Part shown: piece after piece, positions 1-10,800 of the stretch
Layout of the letters: every line of letters begins with the position of its first letter
Numbering within the stretch: position 1 is the first letter of the stretch
NCBI RefSeq assembly: GCF_004000825.1
Contig: NZ_BILZ01000006.1
Location: forward strand, 1 to 64,000
Length of the DNA: 64,000 nt
Reading direction: 5' to 3'
Source: Paenibacillus kobensis NBRC 15729
GTDB taxonomy: Bacteria; Bacillota; Bacilli; Paenibacillales; Paenibacillaceae
The notes under the pieces: generated by a model
What the model saw: the letters and a program-made list of their open reading frames with translations, nothing else
What the model was told of the DNA's origin: nothing
Databases searched by the model: none
Program-made: the position numbers and the translations under genes

Positions 1-1023
<1,023 letters not shown>

Positions 1024-1207
1024 ATACCTGATGTAAATGACGAACAAATGCCGTGCAATGCGGTCATCCAAGACGTCGACAGTGCGACCTTGTATCTGTT
1101 AGGCGAATGACCAACTATAATTGCCCCCGATACAAATGCCCATGCAATCGCGGAACTTCCTGCATAACCTACTTTCGTACCCACAACGCAAGGAGGTGCG
1201 AAGCACA

Positions 1208-1339
1208 ATGTCTGGACATATTGGCGGAGCTTTCACGAACGTAGGAACAATTCTCGTTCTTTTCATCCTTCTTGTTATCGTAGCATGCAGCTGCATGGGA
1301 CTCGGCGGTATCGGCTACGGCGGTTACGGCAAATACTAA
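1208..1339 (+). CDS. YjcZ/SscA-like sporulation small protein
   Basis: A 43-residue peptide with a short polar N-terminus, one strongly hydrophobic segment (about residues 10-28) and a Gly/Tyr-rich tail ending GYGGYGKY. This is the hallmark of the YjcZ family of small, spore-associated membrane peptides common in Bacillales. The start is fixed by a consensus ribosome site (AAGGAGGTG, 1190-1198) nine bases before ATG 1208; the longer reading from 1121 has no such site. It lies directly after the collagen-like gene and is followed by a hairpin, so it is its own short transcription unit or the end of the upstream one. Confidence 0.85.
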   Translation: MSGHIGGAFTNVGTILVLFILLVIVACSCMGLGGIGYGGYGKY

Positions 1340-1355
1340 TCTAACTAGGGAAGTG

Positions 1356-1385
1356 CGGACGGCGGCAGCACTACGCTGCCGTCCG
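1356..1385 (+). terminator. Hairpin after the YjcZ-like gene
   Basis: CGGACGG...GCAG pairs with CTGCCGTCCG around a short loop, with a small bulge in the left arm, followed by a weak T-rich stretch. It starts 17 bases after the stop codon. Confidence 0.5.
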
Positions 1386-1765
1386 TTATTCTCTCCCGGC
1401 TTTATATCCAATTAACGAATTCGAGAAACTTACAAAATGTGTCGCAAGACCGCTTAAAATTTCAAGGTAATGGTATATGTTTCTCCAGCTCATCTGGTAC
1501 CCATTAATGGCCCTAACCACCCCGATCATACATACGGCATTCATTGCACAATCAAACGACTTTTGGAGCGTCTTCATCAGCATCATCACAAAATATATGC
1601 CTGTGTCGCATAGTTAAACGATTCGTTGCGTGCTGCTGACAATTCATCGAACCAATCGAATGGGTAGACTCGGTTCGTTTTAATCCAAACCACAAGAAGC
1701 GCTAAGGTACGGCTTCCCGTGACTTAGCGCTTTTCGTATTATCAGCAAAAAACATTCAATGGTTC
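1386..1765. other. Intergenic region without a convincing gene
   Basis: A 67-codon minus-strand frame (1386-1589) has no ribosome site, ends inside the neighbouring hairpin region and matches nothing I recognise. The only clear structure is a perfect 10-base-pair stem, AAGCGCTAAG (1697-1706) with CTTAGCGCTT (1723-1732), followed by TTTT. It probably terminates rightward transcription. Confidence 0.4.
1697..1736 (+). terminator. Perfect 10-bp hairpin with T tail
   Basis: Arms at 1697-1706 and 1723-1732 pair perfectly and a short T run follows on the plus strand. It sits between the rightward spore-surface genes and the leftward gene ending at 1766, and could serve both. Confidence 0.55.
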
Positions 1766-2098
1766 TCAGGTACGCTCGCGTTCCCTACTACGGCTTCTCA
1801 TGCCCGCTAACCCGATCAAGCCAAGAAGACCAAGCCAGCCCCAATCGAAGTCGTTATCATCGTTAGCTAAAGCTCTCGTTCGATAATTCCCCTCGTTGTT
1901 GTAAGACGTCGCATTCATCCCATTGCCAACCGTGTTGTTGTAATTGTTCGTGTTGTAACCCTCATTAGTGCCATTATAAGCGGAGCTCTGCAAGCCACTT
2001 CCGACAGTTGTACTTGTCGAAGCAGCCTCCGAATGTCCCGCAGCAAGCATCATAGTCAAGCAACTTGCTACGGCAAACATGGAAATCGCTTTTCTCAT
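1766..2098 (-). CDS. Exported protein with WGxxGxxG-type C-terminal tail
   Basis: 110 residues. The N-terminus MRKAISMFAVASCL...GHSEAA is a typical signal peptide with cleavage expected after Ala (about residue 26). A low-complexity Asn/Tyr/Thr/Gly-rich middle follows. The tail reads DWGWLGLLGLIGLAG and then an Arg-rich cluster RSRSRERERT: a tryptophan-glycine motif, hydrophobic helix and basic stop, as in WGxxGxxG-family proteins and reminiscent of C-terminal sorting signals. Start chosen at 2098 because AAGGAG precedes it at good spacing; the longer reading from 2164 has none. Function unknown; probably a surface or spore-envelope protein. Confidence 0.75.
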   Translation of the reverse strand: MRKAISMFAVASCLTMMLAAGHSEAASTSTTVGSGLQSSAYNGTNEGYNTNNYNNTVGNGMNATSYNNEGNYRTRALANDDNDFDWGWLGLLGLIGLAGMRSRSRERERT

Positions 2099-2510
2099 TG
2101 AGGACCACTCCTTAGTTGAATTGTTGCTCCATTGTTTTGTCCTTTGATCCGTCTGTCTATTCACTTGTCGGATTATCCCCTAAGCCATTAACGGCGGCAG
2201 CGCTATCTCATCGAATTGCGAAGTATAAAGCTCCAAGTTTGACGTTAATTCGTGTCCGCTCCAAGGTAAGGGGAAAGTCCGAACCGGAATAAAGGGACTC
2301 TCTCCGTTACGTCGCCGCCGCAAGGCTTTCCGGTACCAGAGCTTTCCGAAATGCCGAGCGAGCGTAGTCCTGGTATAAGCGATCTCTTCCGGTAAAGAGT
2401 ATATATAAAAAGCGACCGCTCTCCCGTTCACGCGGGCTGCGGTCGCTCTGCTTATCGTTCATTGCTTCTTCTTCGTATCGCGAATGGTTTTGTGCAATAT
2501 ACCGTACTTG
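2099..2510. other. Intergenic region after icmF
   Basis: It contains the icmF terminator near 2400-2447. An 83-codon minus-strand frame (2180-2431) starts inside that terminator hairpin, lacks a ribosome site and is unlikely to be a gene. No other structure is evident. Confidence 0.4.
2400..2447 (-). terminator. icmF terminator
   Basis: On the minus strand AGCGACCGC (2447-2439) pairs with GCGGTCGCT (2419-2411), followed by TTTTTATATATA. It lies about 65 bases after the icmF stop codon. Confidence 0.85.
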
Positions 2511-5500
2511 TCACATATTTCTTCGATATTGGCCGCCCACCTCGTAAAGAGCGCGCGTAATCTGCCCGAGCGTTGCATGTCTTACCGTCTCCATTAGCGC
2601 TTCGAATAGGTTGCCGTTCGTCCTCGCGGCTTGCTTGAGCCGTTCAATAGAAGGGCCGCACTCTGCCTGATGCTGATGCTTGAACTCGGATGCGCTCCGT
2701 AGCTGCGTCTCTTTCTCTTCAGCCGACGAACGGGCAAGCTCGATCTCTGCTCGTTCTTTGCCCGAATTGGGCTGCGTAAACGTATTTACGCCGATAATGG
2801 GCAGCTCGCCAGAATGCTTCTTATGCTCATAATGGAGCGATTCCTCTTGAATTTTGCCCCGCTGATATCCAGTCTCCATTGCTCCTAGTACGCCCCCTCG
2901 ATCATGAAGGCGCTGGAATTCCAACAATACCGCCTCCTCCACGAGGTCGGTCAGTTCATCAATGGTGAATGAGCCTTGAAGCGGATTCTCGTTCTTGGTC
3001 ATGCCGAACTCCCGGTTGATGATCATCTGGATGGCCATGGCACGACGGACGGAATGCTCGGTCGGTGTCGTAACGGCTTCATCGTAAGCATTCGTGTGCA
3101 AAGAATTGCAATTATCATAGATGGCAATCAATGCCTGCAACGTCGTCCGGATATCGTTGAAGTCCATTTCTTGGGCATGCAGAGAGCGGCCGGACGTTTG
3201 AATATGGTACTTCAACCTCTGGCTCCGTTCGTTTCCGCCGTATTTATTTTTGATCACCGTTGCCCAAATTCGCCTCGCAACCCGACCCATCACGCTGTAC
3301 TCCGGATCAAGTCCATTGCTGAAGAAGAATGACAAATTCGGAGCGAATTGATCGATCTTCATTCCACGGGACAAATAATACTCGACGTAAGTGAAGCCGT
3401 TAGCAAGCGTAAATGCCAACTGCGTAATCGGATTGGCTCCCGCCTCCGCAATGTGATAGCCGCTAATACTGACAGAATAATAGTGGCGAACCTGATGATC
3501 GATAAAATATTGCTGGATGTCCCCCATCATTTTCATCGCGAACTCCGTTGAGAAAATGCACGTATTCTGCCCTTGGTCTTCTTTCAAAATATCCGCCTGA
3601 ACGGTTCCACGCACCGTCCTAAGCGCGGCTGCTTTAAGCTCTTCCCTTTCGGATTCCGTCGGTTCGCGCAATTGAGCGGCAACGAACTGTTCCGTTAACT
3701 GGTCGATTGCCGTATTCATGAACATGGCGAGCAGGACAGGAGCCGGGCCATTAATCGTCATCGATACGCTAACCGAAGGATGACAAAGATCGAATCCCCG
3801 GAACAGTTTCTTCATGTCATCCAGTGTACAGACGCTTACGCCGCTGTTGCCGATTTTGCCATAGATATCAGGTCGCTCCTCCGGATCGTGTCCGTATAGC
3901 GTCACGCTGTCGAATGCAGTGGACAGCCGTTTCGCTTCGTCGTTCCGGCAGAGCAGATGAAACCGCCGATTCGTCCGCTCAGGTGTACCTTCGCCAGCGA
4001 ATTGGCGCTTAGGATCTTCGTCAGAACGTTTGAACGGGAATACGCCAGCCGTATAGGGAAAATAACCGGGCAAGTTCTCTTTCAACAACCAGCGGAGCAC
4101 CTCTCCATCATCTACGAACGAAGGAACACTGACTCGCGGAATACGTGTACCGGAGAGTGATTCGGAATAGAGCGCGGTTCCCTTAGCCTTCTCCTGACCG
4201 TTGGACGGCGTCGAAAGCCAGTCCTGACGATACGACTGGCGGATTGCCGGCCACTCCATTAAGCGCTTCCGGTTATCGGGATGGAGACGCTCCTCATACC
4301 GATGTTGCAATTCCTCCAGCCTCTTCACAAGAGCGGACGACTCCGCATTCGGCAGCTGCGGTCCATCGTTTGCTTCAATCAATGCCTTGGCTTCACGCAA
4401 ATGCGCGATCTTCCTCGCAATAGAAGTCTGCTCTTCTACTAACTGCGAATACGCTCGGACTGTCTGCACAATTTCACCTAAATAACCGGTTCGATCTGGC
4501 GGAATGATGCGGGTAATTTTTGTTCCTTTCGTCTGCGGCTGTAGAGTGCTTACGGGTACCGGCGGCCAATATCCCCCTGTTACGGCGGTATCCACTGCTT
4601 TCATGAGATAGCGGAACAGCTCGTTCGTCCCATGATCGTTGAACTGACTGGCGATCGTGCCGAACACAGGCAGTTCCTCGTCTGGTATGTCGAACTTCTG
4701 CCGGCTGCGCTTGTATTGCTTGCACACGTCACGCAGCGCATCTTCCGAGCCCCGGCGTTCAAATTTATTGATCACGATCATGTCTGCGAAGTCGATCATA
4801 TCAATTTTCTCAAGCTGTGAAGCCGCTCCGAACTCGCTCGTCATGACGTACACGGACACGTCGCACAGATCCACGACAGCAGAGCTGCCTTGCCCGATAC
4901 CGCTTGTCTCGACGATGACGAGATCGCACCCCATTTGTTTGACAATATGGATCGCATCCTTCGTTGCCGCGCTAATTTCCGATTTGGACCCGCGTGTTGC
5001 CATGCTGCGCATATACACGTTCGGATGATGGACAGCATTCATCCGGATCCGATCTCCTAGCAGCGCCCCGCCGGACTTCAGCTTCGTAGGATCAACCGAC
5101 AGAACCGCAATAGACTTATCCGGATAATGTTCGAGAAACCGGCGTACCAATTCATCTGTAAGCGAGCTTTTGCCCGCGCCGCCTGTGCCTGTTATGCCGA
5201 CAACCGGAACAGATGGTATGTTCATTTCCAGTTGCTGAAGCACGGCTGCATCAGAGTCGTCGAGATCAGCTTGAAAACCACGTTCCTCTGCCCATGTAAT
5301 AAGCCTCGCAGCGGCTCCCCAATCGCCGGTTTGCAGCGCAGCGAAGTCGTGTTCTGGCCGCTTAGGCTTCTTGTAATCACATTGCCGAATCATGAAATTG
5401 ATCATCCCCTGCAGCCCCATCACACGTCCGTCTTCCGGAGAGAATATACGGGCAATACCGTAACGATGCAGTTGCTCGATCTCTGCCGGAATAATCACGC

Positions 5501-5813
5501 CCCCTCCTCCGGCGAATATTCGAATATGTCCCGCCCCTTGCTGCTGCAGCAGGTCGTACATATATTGCAAATATTCGATATGGCCTCCTTGGTAAGAGCT
5601 GACCGCAATGCCTTGGACATCTTCTTGGATAGCACAATCCACAACTTCCGATACTGAGCGGTTATGTCCCAGATGGATGACCTCAACACCTGAAGCTTGG
5701 AGGATACGCCTCATAATATTGATCGACGCGTCATGTCCGTCGAATAATGCGGCAGCCGTTACGAATCGAACAGGGTTGCATGGGCGATAAGCTTCTGTCT
5801 CCAATATTCTCAT
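2511..5813 (-). CDS. icmF: Fused isobutyryl-CoA mutase (IcmF) with built-in G-protein chaperone
   Basis: 1100 residues in the order characteristic of IcmF. An N-terminal adenosylcobalamin-binding domain (about 15-145) carries DGHDAS, the base-off His motif, at 25-30. A MeaI-type GTPase (about 200-420) has Walker [10 protein letters not shown] at 209-217. The C-terminal acyl-CoA mutase barrel (about 540-1080) includes the GVSVCT and [11 protein letters not shown] segments. The family interconverts isobutyryl-CoA and n-butyryl-CoA (sometimes isovaleryl/pivalyl-CoA), and the GTPase loads and repairs the cofactor. The length is full and the C-terminus YRRNM is usual. It is a single-gene unit followed by a strong terminator. 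Exact acyl preference cannot be read here. Confidence 0.95.
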   Translation of the reverse strand: MRILETEAYRPCNPVRFVTAAALFDGHDASINIMRRILQASGVEVIHLGHNRSVSEVVDCAIQEDVQGIAVSSYQGGHIEYLQYMYDLLQQQGAGHIRIFAGGGGVIIPAEIEQLHRYGIARIFSPEDGRVMGLQGMINFMIRQCDYKKPKRPEHDFAALQTGDWGAAARLITWAEERGFQADLDDSDAAVLQQLEMNIPSVPVVGITGTGGAGKSSLTDELVRRFLEHYPDKSIAVLSVDPTKLKSGGALLGDRIRMNAVHHPNVYMRSMATRGSKSEISAATKDAIHIVKQMGCDLVIVETSGIGQGSSAVVDLCDVSVYVMTSEFGAASQLEKIDMIDFADMIVINKFERRGSEDALRDVCKQYKRSRQKFDIPDEELPVFGTIASQFNDHGTNELFRYLMKAVDTAVTGGYWPPVPVSTLQPQTKGTKITRIIPPDRTGYLGEIVQTVRAYSQLVEEQTSIARKIAHLREAKALIEANDGPQLPNAESSALVKRLEELQHRYEERLHPDNRKRLMEWPAIRQSYRQDWLSTPSNGQEKAKGTALYSESLSGTRIPRVSVPSFVDDGEVLRWLLKENLPGYFPYTAGVFPFKRSDEDPKRQFAGEGTPERTNRRFHLLCRNDEAKRLSTAFDSVTLYGHDPEERPDIYGKIGNSGVSVCTLDDMKKLFRGFDLCHPSVSVSMTINGPAPVLLAMFMNTAIDQLTEQFVAAQLREPTESEREELKAAALRTVRGTVQADILKEDQGQNTCIFSTEFAMKMMGDIQQYFIDHQVRHYYSVSISGYHIAEAGANPITQLAFTLANGFTYVEYYLSRGMKIDQFAPNLSFFFSNGLDPEYSVMGRVARRIWATVIKNKYGGNERSQRLKYHIQTSGRSLHAQEMDFNDIRTTLQALIAIYDNCNSLHTNAYDEAVTTPTEHSVRRAMAIQMIINREFGMTKNENPLQGSFTIDELTDLVEEAVLLEFQRLHDRGGVLGAMETGYQRGKIQEESLHYEHKKHSGELPIIGVNTFTQPNSGKERAEIELARSSAEEKETQLRSASEFKHQHQAECGPSIERLKQAARTNGNLFEALMETVRHATLGQITRALYEVGGQYRRNM

Positions 5814-5892
5814 CCCTCCCGTTACGGCCGGTTAATATCAAGCTAACCGCACAGCTCTTGCTTTATTAATGTATTCTTCTGCCGCAAGGTGT

Positions 5893-5930
5893 AGTAAATA
5901 AAAATAGACCCGCGATCATCATCGCAGGTC
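5893..5930 (-). terminator. Terminator of the MFS gene
   Basis: Minus-strand stem GACCTGCGAT / ATCGCGGGTC (5930-5907) with one mismatch or wobble pair, followed by TATTTTTATTTAC. It follows the MFS stop codon at 5983. Confidence 0.8.
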
Positions 5931-5982
5931 CAATCTATCGAACAACAGTATCAGAAAAGCTCCGCAAGCTGGACAAGCAACG

Positions 5983-7287
5983 TTATGCCCGCTGCCTGCT
6001 TGTGGATTGGTTCCACACTACGATCGGTATTAAGATCAGCGACAGCAGGCTCCCGCCTAGTGATAGCATCGCATAGCTAGTACCCGCGACGACCATTCCG
6101 GACAACACCCCGCCGGATGCTCCCGATAGCGAGACGAATACGTCGACGCTGCCTTGTGTTTTGGCCCGAGTAGCCGGATCCGTAGAATCCACGATTAATG
6201 TCGTTCCGCTGATTAAGCCAATATTCCAGCCCAAGCCGAGCAAGGCCAGAGCAAGAATGAGCAGCGGCATCGAATCGGAAGGTGATAACGCTGCGACAAG
6301 ACCGGCGGATAACAGCGTGAGACCAGCGGCATACACCATTGCGGTACGGCCAATTCGGTCAATTAAAGCTCCGGTCACGATCGACGGCAAATACATCGCC
6401 GCGACATGGATGCCGATTACAAGACCAACGTCGCCTAGACTATGGCCATGATGCTTCATATGAATGGGCGTCATTGTCATTATCGAGACCATCACTGCTT
6501 GGGTAATAATCATTACGGACGCACCGATTACAATGCCGCGTTTGTTCGTTTGCCGGGCAACCGCAGTCTGGCTTCCTTCTGCAAGTTGGGCTTGAGCAAT
6601 TGCTTTGGCTATGACATGAGGGTCAGGACGAAGAAACGCCAGCAGGAACAGTCCAGCCAGCGTGAAGGCGACGGCTCCGAGCATGAATGGTCCGGCTAAG
6701 GTCGGAAGACCGACCGATTCCGCAGCATGGCCTGTCACTTCAACCAAGCTTGGACCCGCAACGGCACCGAACGTGGTCGACACGAGCGCCAGGCTGATCG
6801 ATTTGGCACGCTGCGACGGTAACGCAAGATCGCTGCCGGCGTATCGCGCTTGCAGGTTTGTCGCTGTTCCCGCTCCATATACAATGAAGGACAGGAACAA
6901 GAGCCATACTTGATCCGCAGCGGCCGCTGCTATAATACCGACTGCACCGGCGCCTCCCAATAGGAAGCCAGTCGCTAGTCCGGCTCTCCTGCCGCTGCGC
7001 TGCGTGAGCCGTCCGACCATCAGAGCGGCGACAGCAGAACCAAGTGTAAGCAGCGCCGTCGGCAAACCGGCATAACTTTCGGTGCCAAGCATATCTTGCG
7101 CCAGCAGTGCGCCAACGGTCACCCCAGCAGCAAGACCAGCCCCTCCGAGCAACTGCGAGATGATGACAACCGCCAGCGTTCTGCGGTAGAGCTGACGGAG
7201 CCGTTCTGGAGATTGAATGTATTGCTCAATCGTATGCCGTGAATGTGACGGCATCGATTCAGCCTTCACTGTCGTCGTGTCAGGCAT
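5983..7287 (-). CDS. MFS transporter
   Basis: About 434 residues with roughly 12 hydrophobic helices and the motif-A-like loop GRLTQRSGRRAG between helices 2 and 3. A cytoplasmic loop (about 215-240) splits the two six-helix halves, and a second motif-A copy, GALIDRIGRTA, opens the C-half. Substrate unknown. I chose the start at 7287 because GGGGA precedes it at good spacing. An alternative ATG at 7317 overlaps the upstream stop codon as ATGA, so the gene is translationally coupled to the ArsR-rhodanese regulator either way. That pairing suggests efflux of a toxic compound sensed by the regulator, which is inference. Confidence 0.85.
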   Translation of the reverse strand: MPDTTTVKAESMPSHSRHTIEQYIQSPERLRQLYRRTLAVVIISQLLGGAGLAAGVTVGALLAQDMLGTESYAGLPTALLTLGSAVAALMVGRLTQRSGRRAGLATGFLLGGAGAVGIIAAAAADQVWLLFLSFIVYGAGTATNLQARYAGSDLALPSQRAKSISLALVSTTFGAVAGPSLVEVTGHAAESVGLPTLAGPFMLGAVAFTLAGLFLLAFLRPDPHVIAKAIAQAQLAEGSQTAVARQTNKRGIVIGASVMIITQAVMVSIMTMTPIHMKHHGHSLGDVGLVIGIHVAAMYLPSIVTGALIDRIGRTAMVYAAGLTLLSAGLVAALSPSDSMPLLILALALLGLGWNIGLISGTTLIVDSTDPATRAKTQGSVDVFVSLSGASGGVLSGMVVAGTSYAMLSLGGSLLSLILIPIVVWNQSTSRQRA

Positions 7288-7313
7288 ATCGGTATTCCCC
7301 TTTCGCTTTCCGT

Positions 7314-7964
7314 TCATTGCTGCCGATACTTGTTCCAGTCATGCAGGCTTGCGTCGAGCCTGATGGCATGCAGCCCCTTCGCTTTCAACAGCTTCACGGC
7401 CTCCGCCGCATACAAGCAATAATGGCCCCGGCAGTATGCGAAGATAGCCTGGTCTTGCGGCAATTGATCGATATAACGTTCCAAATCGCCCATCGGTATA
7501 GAGATGGCACCATCAATATGGCCGGCTTCATATTCTTCGCGCGGTCTCACATCGATGATTGTAATCCCCCCGCTCTCATACCGGTCTACGAATTGCTCCA
7601 CCGTAACCGACTCGAACGGCTCCCTGCTCTCCTCGATCTGTTGACGTAATTGCGCAAGTTCTTCGAGCTGCTTATCGGCTACTGTCCGAATGGCGAGCAG
7701 CAGATCGATGACTGATTTATCGCTCAAGTCATAGATGACATAATTACGGTCTTTGCGATAGACGACAAGCTGTGAATCAAGCAGCGCTTGCAAATGCTTC
7801 GACGTGTTCGCCACACTCATTCTCGTGATAGCCGATAAGCTTTCGACCGACTTGGGTCCTTGTGACAGCAGGTCAAGTATTTCTAGCCGCTTTGGGCTCG
7901 ACAACACTTTGCCGACTCTGGATAGTTGATTGAACACATTGTCCTTGAACGCCGCACCATCCAT
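7314..7964 (-). CDS. ArsR-type HTH regulator fused to a rhodanese domain
   Basis: 216 residues. The N-terminal winged helix (about 10-95) contains SSPKRLEILDLLSQGPKSVESL and a recognition helix, SVANTSKHLQAL. The C-terminal rhodanese domain (about 125-215) contains IIDVRPREEYEAGHIDGAISIP and the active-site loop CRGHYC near 178-183. In this family the rhodanese cysteine is thought to sense sulfur species, thiols or metal(loid)s and change DNA binding. Start chosen at 7964 (GGCGGAA upstream); the longer frame to 8117 reads through the palindromic operator. It is the first gene of an operon with the MFS transporter. It lacks a canonical ELCV-type arsenic site in the DNA-binding helix. Confidence 0.9.
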   Translation of the reverse strand: MDGAAFKDNVFNQLSRVGKVLSSPKRLEILDLLSQGPKSVESLSAITRMSVANTSKHLQALLDSQLVVYRKDRNYVIYDLSDKSVIDLLLAIRTVADKQLEELAQLRQQIEESREPFESVTVEQFVDRYESGGITIIDVRPREEYEAGHIDGAISIPMGDLERYIDQLPQDQAIFAYCRGHYCLYAAEAVKLLKAKGLHAIRLDASLHDWNKYRQQ

Positions 7965-7987
7965 CTTGATGTTCCGCCCCCCTGATC

Positions 7988-8009
7988 TATTCAACTTATT
8001 GGTTGAATA
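7988..8009. promoter_or_regulatory. Candidate ArsR operator palindrome
   Basis: A perfect inverted repeat, TATTCAAC-6 nt-GTTGAATA, lies 24 bases upstream of the ArsR-rhodanese start codon. ArsR/SmtB operators typically have the TTCAA...TTGAA form, so this is a likely autorepression site. Confidence 0.7.
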
Positions 8010-8059
8010 GTAACATGGTGAATGATAGGAGTAAAGCCATTTTTCAGAACATCCTGAAT

Positions 8060-8094
8060 ATAATAAAAGACCGGAGAGTAATTCCTCTCCGATC
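8060..8094 (-). terminator. Terminator of the Excalibur gene
   Basis: Minus-strand CGGAGAG / CTCTCCG stem followed by TCTTTTATTA, starting about 10 bases after the stop codon at 8105. Confidence 0.75.
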
Positions 8095-8104
8095 TTCGAT
8101 TCCG

Positions 8105-8362
8105 TTACTTCTCGCAAGCGATCAAATCCTTGTCTCGATCACTCTTCTTATTAGCGTCGTACAATTCTTTGGACACATACGGTTTTTTCTTCGTTTTGCC
8201 GCCCTTATTCTTCGCTTTAGCGGATTGCGCCACTCCGCCCGGGTAATCTTTATTGAGCTCTGTACAGTTTGTGTACGTCTTCACTTTACTTGCGGCATGT
8301 ACAGGTGCGCTGATGCCAACCAACAACGATATGACCATTAGTCCGATTGCGACATTCCTCAT
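8105..8362 (-). CDS. Small secreted Excalibur-domain (calcium-binding-like) protein
   Basis: 85 residues. A signal peptide (MRNVAIGLMVISLLVGISAP...HA) is followed by a lysine-rich mature part. This has the Excalibur pattern: KTYTNCTELNKDYPGGV at the start, then a C-terminal DRDKDLIACE resembling the DxDxDGxxCE calcium loop. The two cysteines (NC and ACE) are expected to pair. Start at 8362 is set by AGAGAGGAA upstream. It lies 29 bases after the methyltransferase gene on the same strand and may be cotranscribed. It is a short stand-alone form of a domain usually found at the end of surface proteins and nucleases. Confidence 0.8.
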   Translation of the reverse strand: MRNVAIGLMVISLLVGISAPVHAASKVKTYTNCTELNKDYPGGVAQSAKAKNKGGKTKKKPYVSKELYDANKKSDRDKDLIACEK

Positions 8363-8391
8363 CGTGATTCCTCTCTCCCTTGCATCAACCG

Positions 8392-9069
8392 TCAAGGCTT
8401 GATTGCTTTCCAAATAAACTTATGCTCGCGCAGCGCCAGCTCGCCGTCGATTCGATTCTGCAGCATCAGTGCTTCCAGCTCTCCCCGGTGCTCGGGCCTT
8501 GTGAGATCCGGATTGCCCGGAACGTCAGACATAAACTTCGCGAACTCCTGTTCATTCGGAAAATAATGGACGGCATCATGGTACTCTTCGATTTCGACAT
8601 CCTTAAATCCGTTGCCTGCTAATCTCTCGCGTACCTTGTCCATACTCGTATGAATGCCGAAGATCGTTCCGCCAGACGCAAGAATTCGGCCGTGATCCAA
8701 TATCGAAGTCGGTCCTCGGCGGTCGTAGATGAGATCAAATTGTCCATCCTTGAACGGCAGTTCCGTCTTCGTTGTCGCATAGACGAACGACACGTTCGGC
8801 ACTCCGCTGCTATGGAGCAGCGATTGTGCGATGGAGAGAAGTTCGGTCGAGTTATCGAAACCAGTGATGTGCTGTGCATATTGTGCCATTCTCAACGTAA
8901 AATCGCCATGCCCGCATCCGGCATCCAGAACCGAGCGATATTGCGGGAGCATGTCCCGAAGCCGCTCTTCAAATATCGGTTCCGCAGACTTTCCGGCCGT
9001 CGTGTACACCGCACGGCTCTTGTAGCCGCCATTCCTTCTCGCAATAAGATCATACCATTCTACGCTCAT
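8392..9069 (-). CDS. Class I SAM-dependent methyltransferase
   Basis: 225 residues. SAM-binding motif I, VLDAGCGHG, lies at 47-55, an acidic post-I position at GFDNS (about 70), and motif IV-like QFDLIYDRRGP at about 110-120. The substrate cannot be inferred; the fold resembles small-molecule and quinone-type methyltransferases. The start ATG is preceded by AGGGGGG. It heads a short leftward unit with the Excalibur gene. Confidence 0.85.
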   Translation of the reverse strand: MSVEWYDLIARRNGGYKSRAVYTTAGKSAEPIFEERLRDMLPQYRSVLDAGCGHGDFTLRMAQYAQHITGFDNSTELLSIAQSLLHSSGVPNVSFVYATTKTELPFKDGQFDLIYDRRGPTSILDHGRILASGGTIFGIHTSMDKVRERLAGNGFKDVEIEEYHDAVHYFPNEQEFAKFMSDVPGNPDLTRPEHRGELEALMLQNRIDGELALREHKFIWKAIKP

Positions 9070-9153
9070 TGAGTCCCCCCTGTAAATAAGTCACGAGGAC
9101 GACTATAAAACTCCAGTAACTGAATTGTCAAGAAAAAAGTGGAATTGGGTTCG

Positions 9154-10788
9154 TCACCATGTTCTAACTCCCGGAGCGTTCACCGAATTACGGATGATAT
9201 CGATAAGCGGAATCGTATAAGCGAACAGGATTAACGCAACGGCAATGCCGATCCACAATCCCCAGCGTTCGAGATATTTTGGCGTATGATCGGCTGATTC
9301 CGACACTTCGCCAATCGGATATTCGGTTTCTCCTTTCGGCGCGCGCAGCAGGCCGATTACATTGCTTATTATCAGTACGACACCGATGAACAAAATGACG
9401 CCTCCTACAGCCATTGCCACATGATATGGCATCCAGAGCACCGCATCGGGATGATCGTCATAAGTCGTGTATGCGGTACGCCGCGGAGAACCCAGCAACC
9501 CGACCGTATGCATGGAACCGGACATGATGAACATGCCCACGCACCAGATTAAGGTCTGAATGATGCCTAGCCGATTCATACGAGGTGTCAACACACGGCC
9601 CGTTACGACCGGAATAAGCCAGTATACGATACCGAAGAACGTAAGAGCGACACTAGTGGCTACCGTCAAGTGAAAATGTCCCGTCACCCACAATGTATTA
9701 TGGACGACTGCGTTCATCTGATTGCTGGCATTAATAATGCCGCCTGCGCCAGCCGGGATGAAGATGAGCATGCCCATGAATGGCGCGAAGAAGCGGACAT
9801 CCTTCCAAGGAAGCACCTTCACCCAGCCGAACAAGCCCTTCGCTCCTTTCGATCTTCCGAACAGTTCGAACGTAGCGAACATCGAGAACGCCGTCATAAG
9901 CGAAGGAATGATGACCATAAACGTCAAGACAACCTGCAGAAACTTCCAAAACGACGAGATGCCCGGCTCCATGAGTTGATGGTGGAAACCGACCGGTATC
10001 GAGAACAACAGAAACAACATGAACGACAATCTTGCAAGCGCATCGCTGAATATGCGCCCGCCGATAATTTTCGGAATGACGACGTACCAGCACAGATAAG
10101 CTGGCAGCAGCCAGAAGTAAACCAGCGGATGACCGAAATACCAGAACAGCGTCCGGCTTAGCACAACGTTCACGGTATCCACCCAACCGAATGACCATGG
10201 GATAAGCTGTACGACGACCTCCACCGCTACGCCGATCGTTGCAATCTGCCACAGCAGCATCGTAACGACGGACATATAAGCGAACAGCGGCGACAGCTTG
10301 CCTGTGTTAGCTTTGCGCCATTGCCGGTATTGATAGAACATACCGAAGCCGCTCAGCCAACTGCCGATGACGACGAGAGCCAATGCGATATAAAACCAAG
10401 GCGACGCTTTCATTGGAGCGTAGAACGTATACAGCACCGTCGCTTGGCCTGCCAAGATGACGGCTACGCCGATAATCGTGCCAACCGACATGAGTATATA
10501 GCCGGCCCATCCCAGCTTGCGTGCCGCAGGAAGCAGCTTTCCTCCTAACGTATGGGAAACGCCGGAGTACAGAAAGCCGACAATAAAGTACGTCGTGAAA
10601 ATAAGTGCCATTAATACGCCGTGAGCGGTCAGAAGCTCGTAGTAGCCGATGAAATCAGGCAATATCGATGCTCCGCCCCTCACCATTCCTTGCATCATGC
10701 CTGCAATGCCGCCGAGAAGAAGCGCTCCGAAAGCGAATAATATATGAGCAAGGACTAGCTTACCGTCTTGCCGGTCGAATGATTTCAT
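9154..10788 (-). CDS. cbaA: ba3-type (B-family) cytochrome c oxidase subunit I
   Basis: 544 residues with about 13 membrane helices. The metal ligands are visible: the low-spin haem His in TAHGVLMA (His56), the CuB/cross-link helix GHPLVYF (His220, Tyr224), the CuB pair FHH (269-270), and WVTGHFH with the haem ligands (His371, His373). The sequence follows the Thermus/Geobacillus ba3 group rather than caa3. It reduces oxygen at the cytoplasmic membrane. It is the last gene of a three-gene operon, 12 bases after subunit II, with TAGGAGG before its start. Confidence 0.95.
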   Translation of the reverse strand: MKSFDRQDGKLVLAHILFAFGALLLGGIAGMMQGMVRGGASILPDFIGYYELLTAHGVLMALIFTTYFIVGFLYSGVSHTLGGKLLPAARKLGWAGYILMSVGTIIGVAVILAGQATVLYTFYAPMKASPWFYIALALVVIGSWLSGFGMFYQYRQWRKANTGKLSPLFAYMSVVTMLLWQIATIGVAVEVVVQLIPWSFGWVDTVNVVLSRTLFWYFGHPLVYFWLLPAYLCWYVVIPKIIGGRIFSDALARLSFMLFLLFSIPVGFHHQLMEPGISSFWKFLQVVLTFMVIIPSLMTAFSMFATFELFGRSKGAKGLFGWVKVLPWKDVRFFAPFMGMLIFIPAGAGGIINASNQMNAVVHNTLWVTGHFHLTVATSVALTFFGIVYWLIPVVTGRVLTPRMNRLGIIQTLIWCVGMFIMSGSMHTVGLLGSPRRTAYTTYDDHPDAVLWMPYHVAMAVGGVILFIGVVLIISNVIGLLRAPKGETEYPIGEVSESADHTPKYLERWGLWIGIAVALILFAYTIPLIDIIRNSVNAPGVRTW

Positions 10789-10800
10789 ACGTGAAGCCTC

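Noticed and set aside
1386-1589. 67-codon minus-strand frame
   Set aside because: No ribosome site, no recognisable features and it ends in a hairpin region.
2180-2431. 83-codon minus-strand frame
   Set aside because: Its start lies within the icmF terminator and no ribosome site is present.
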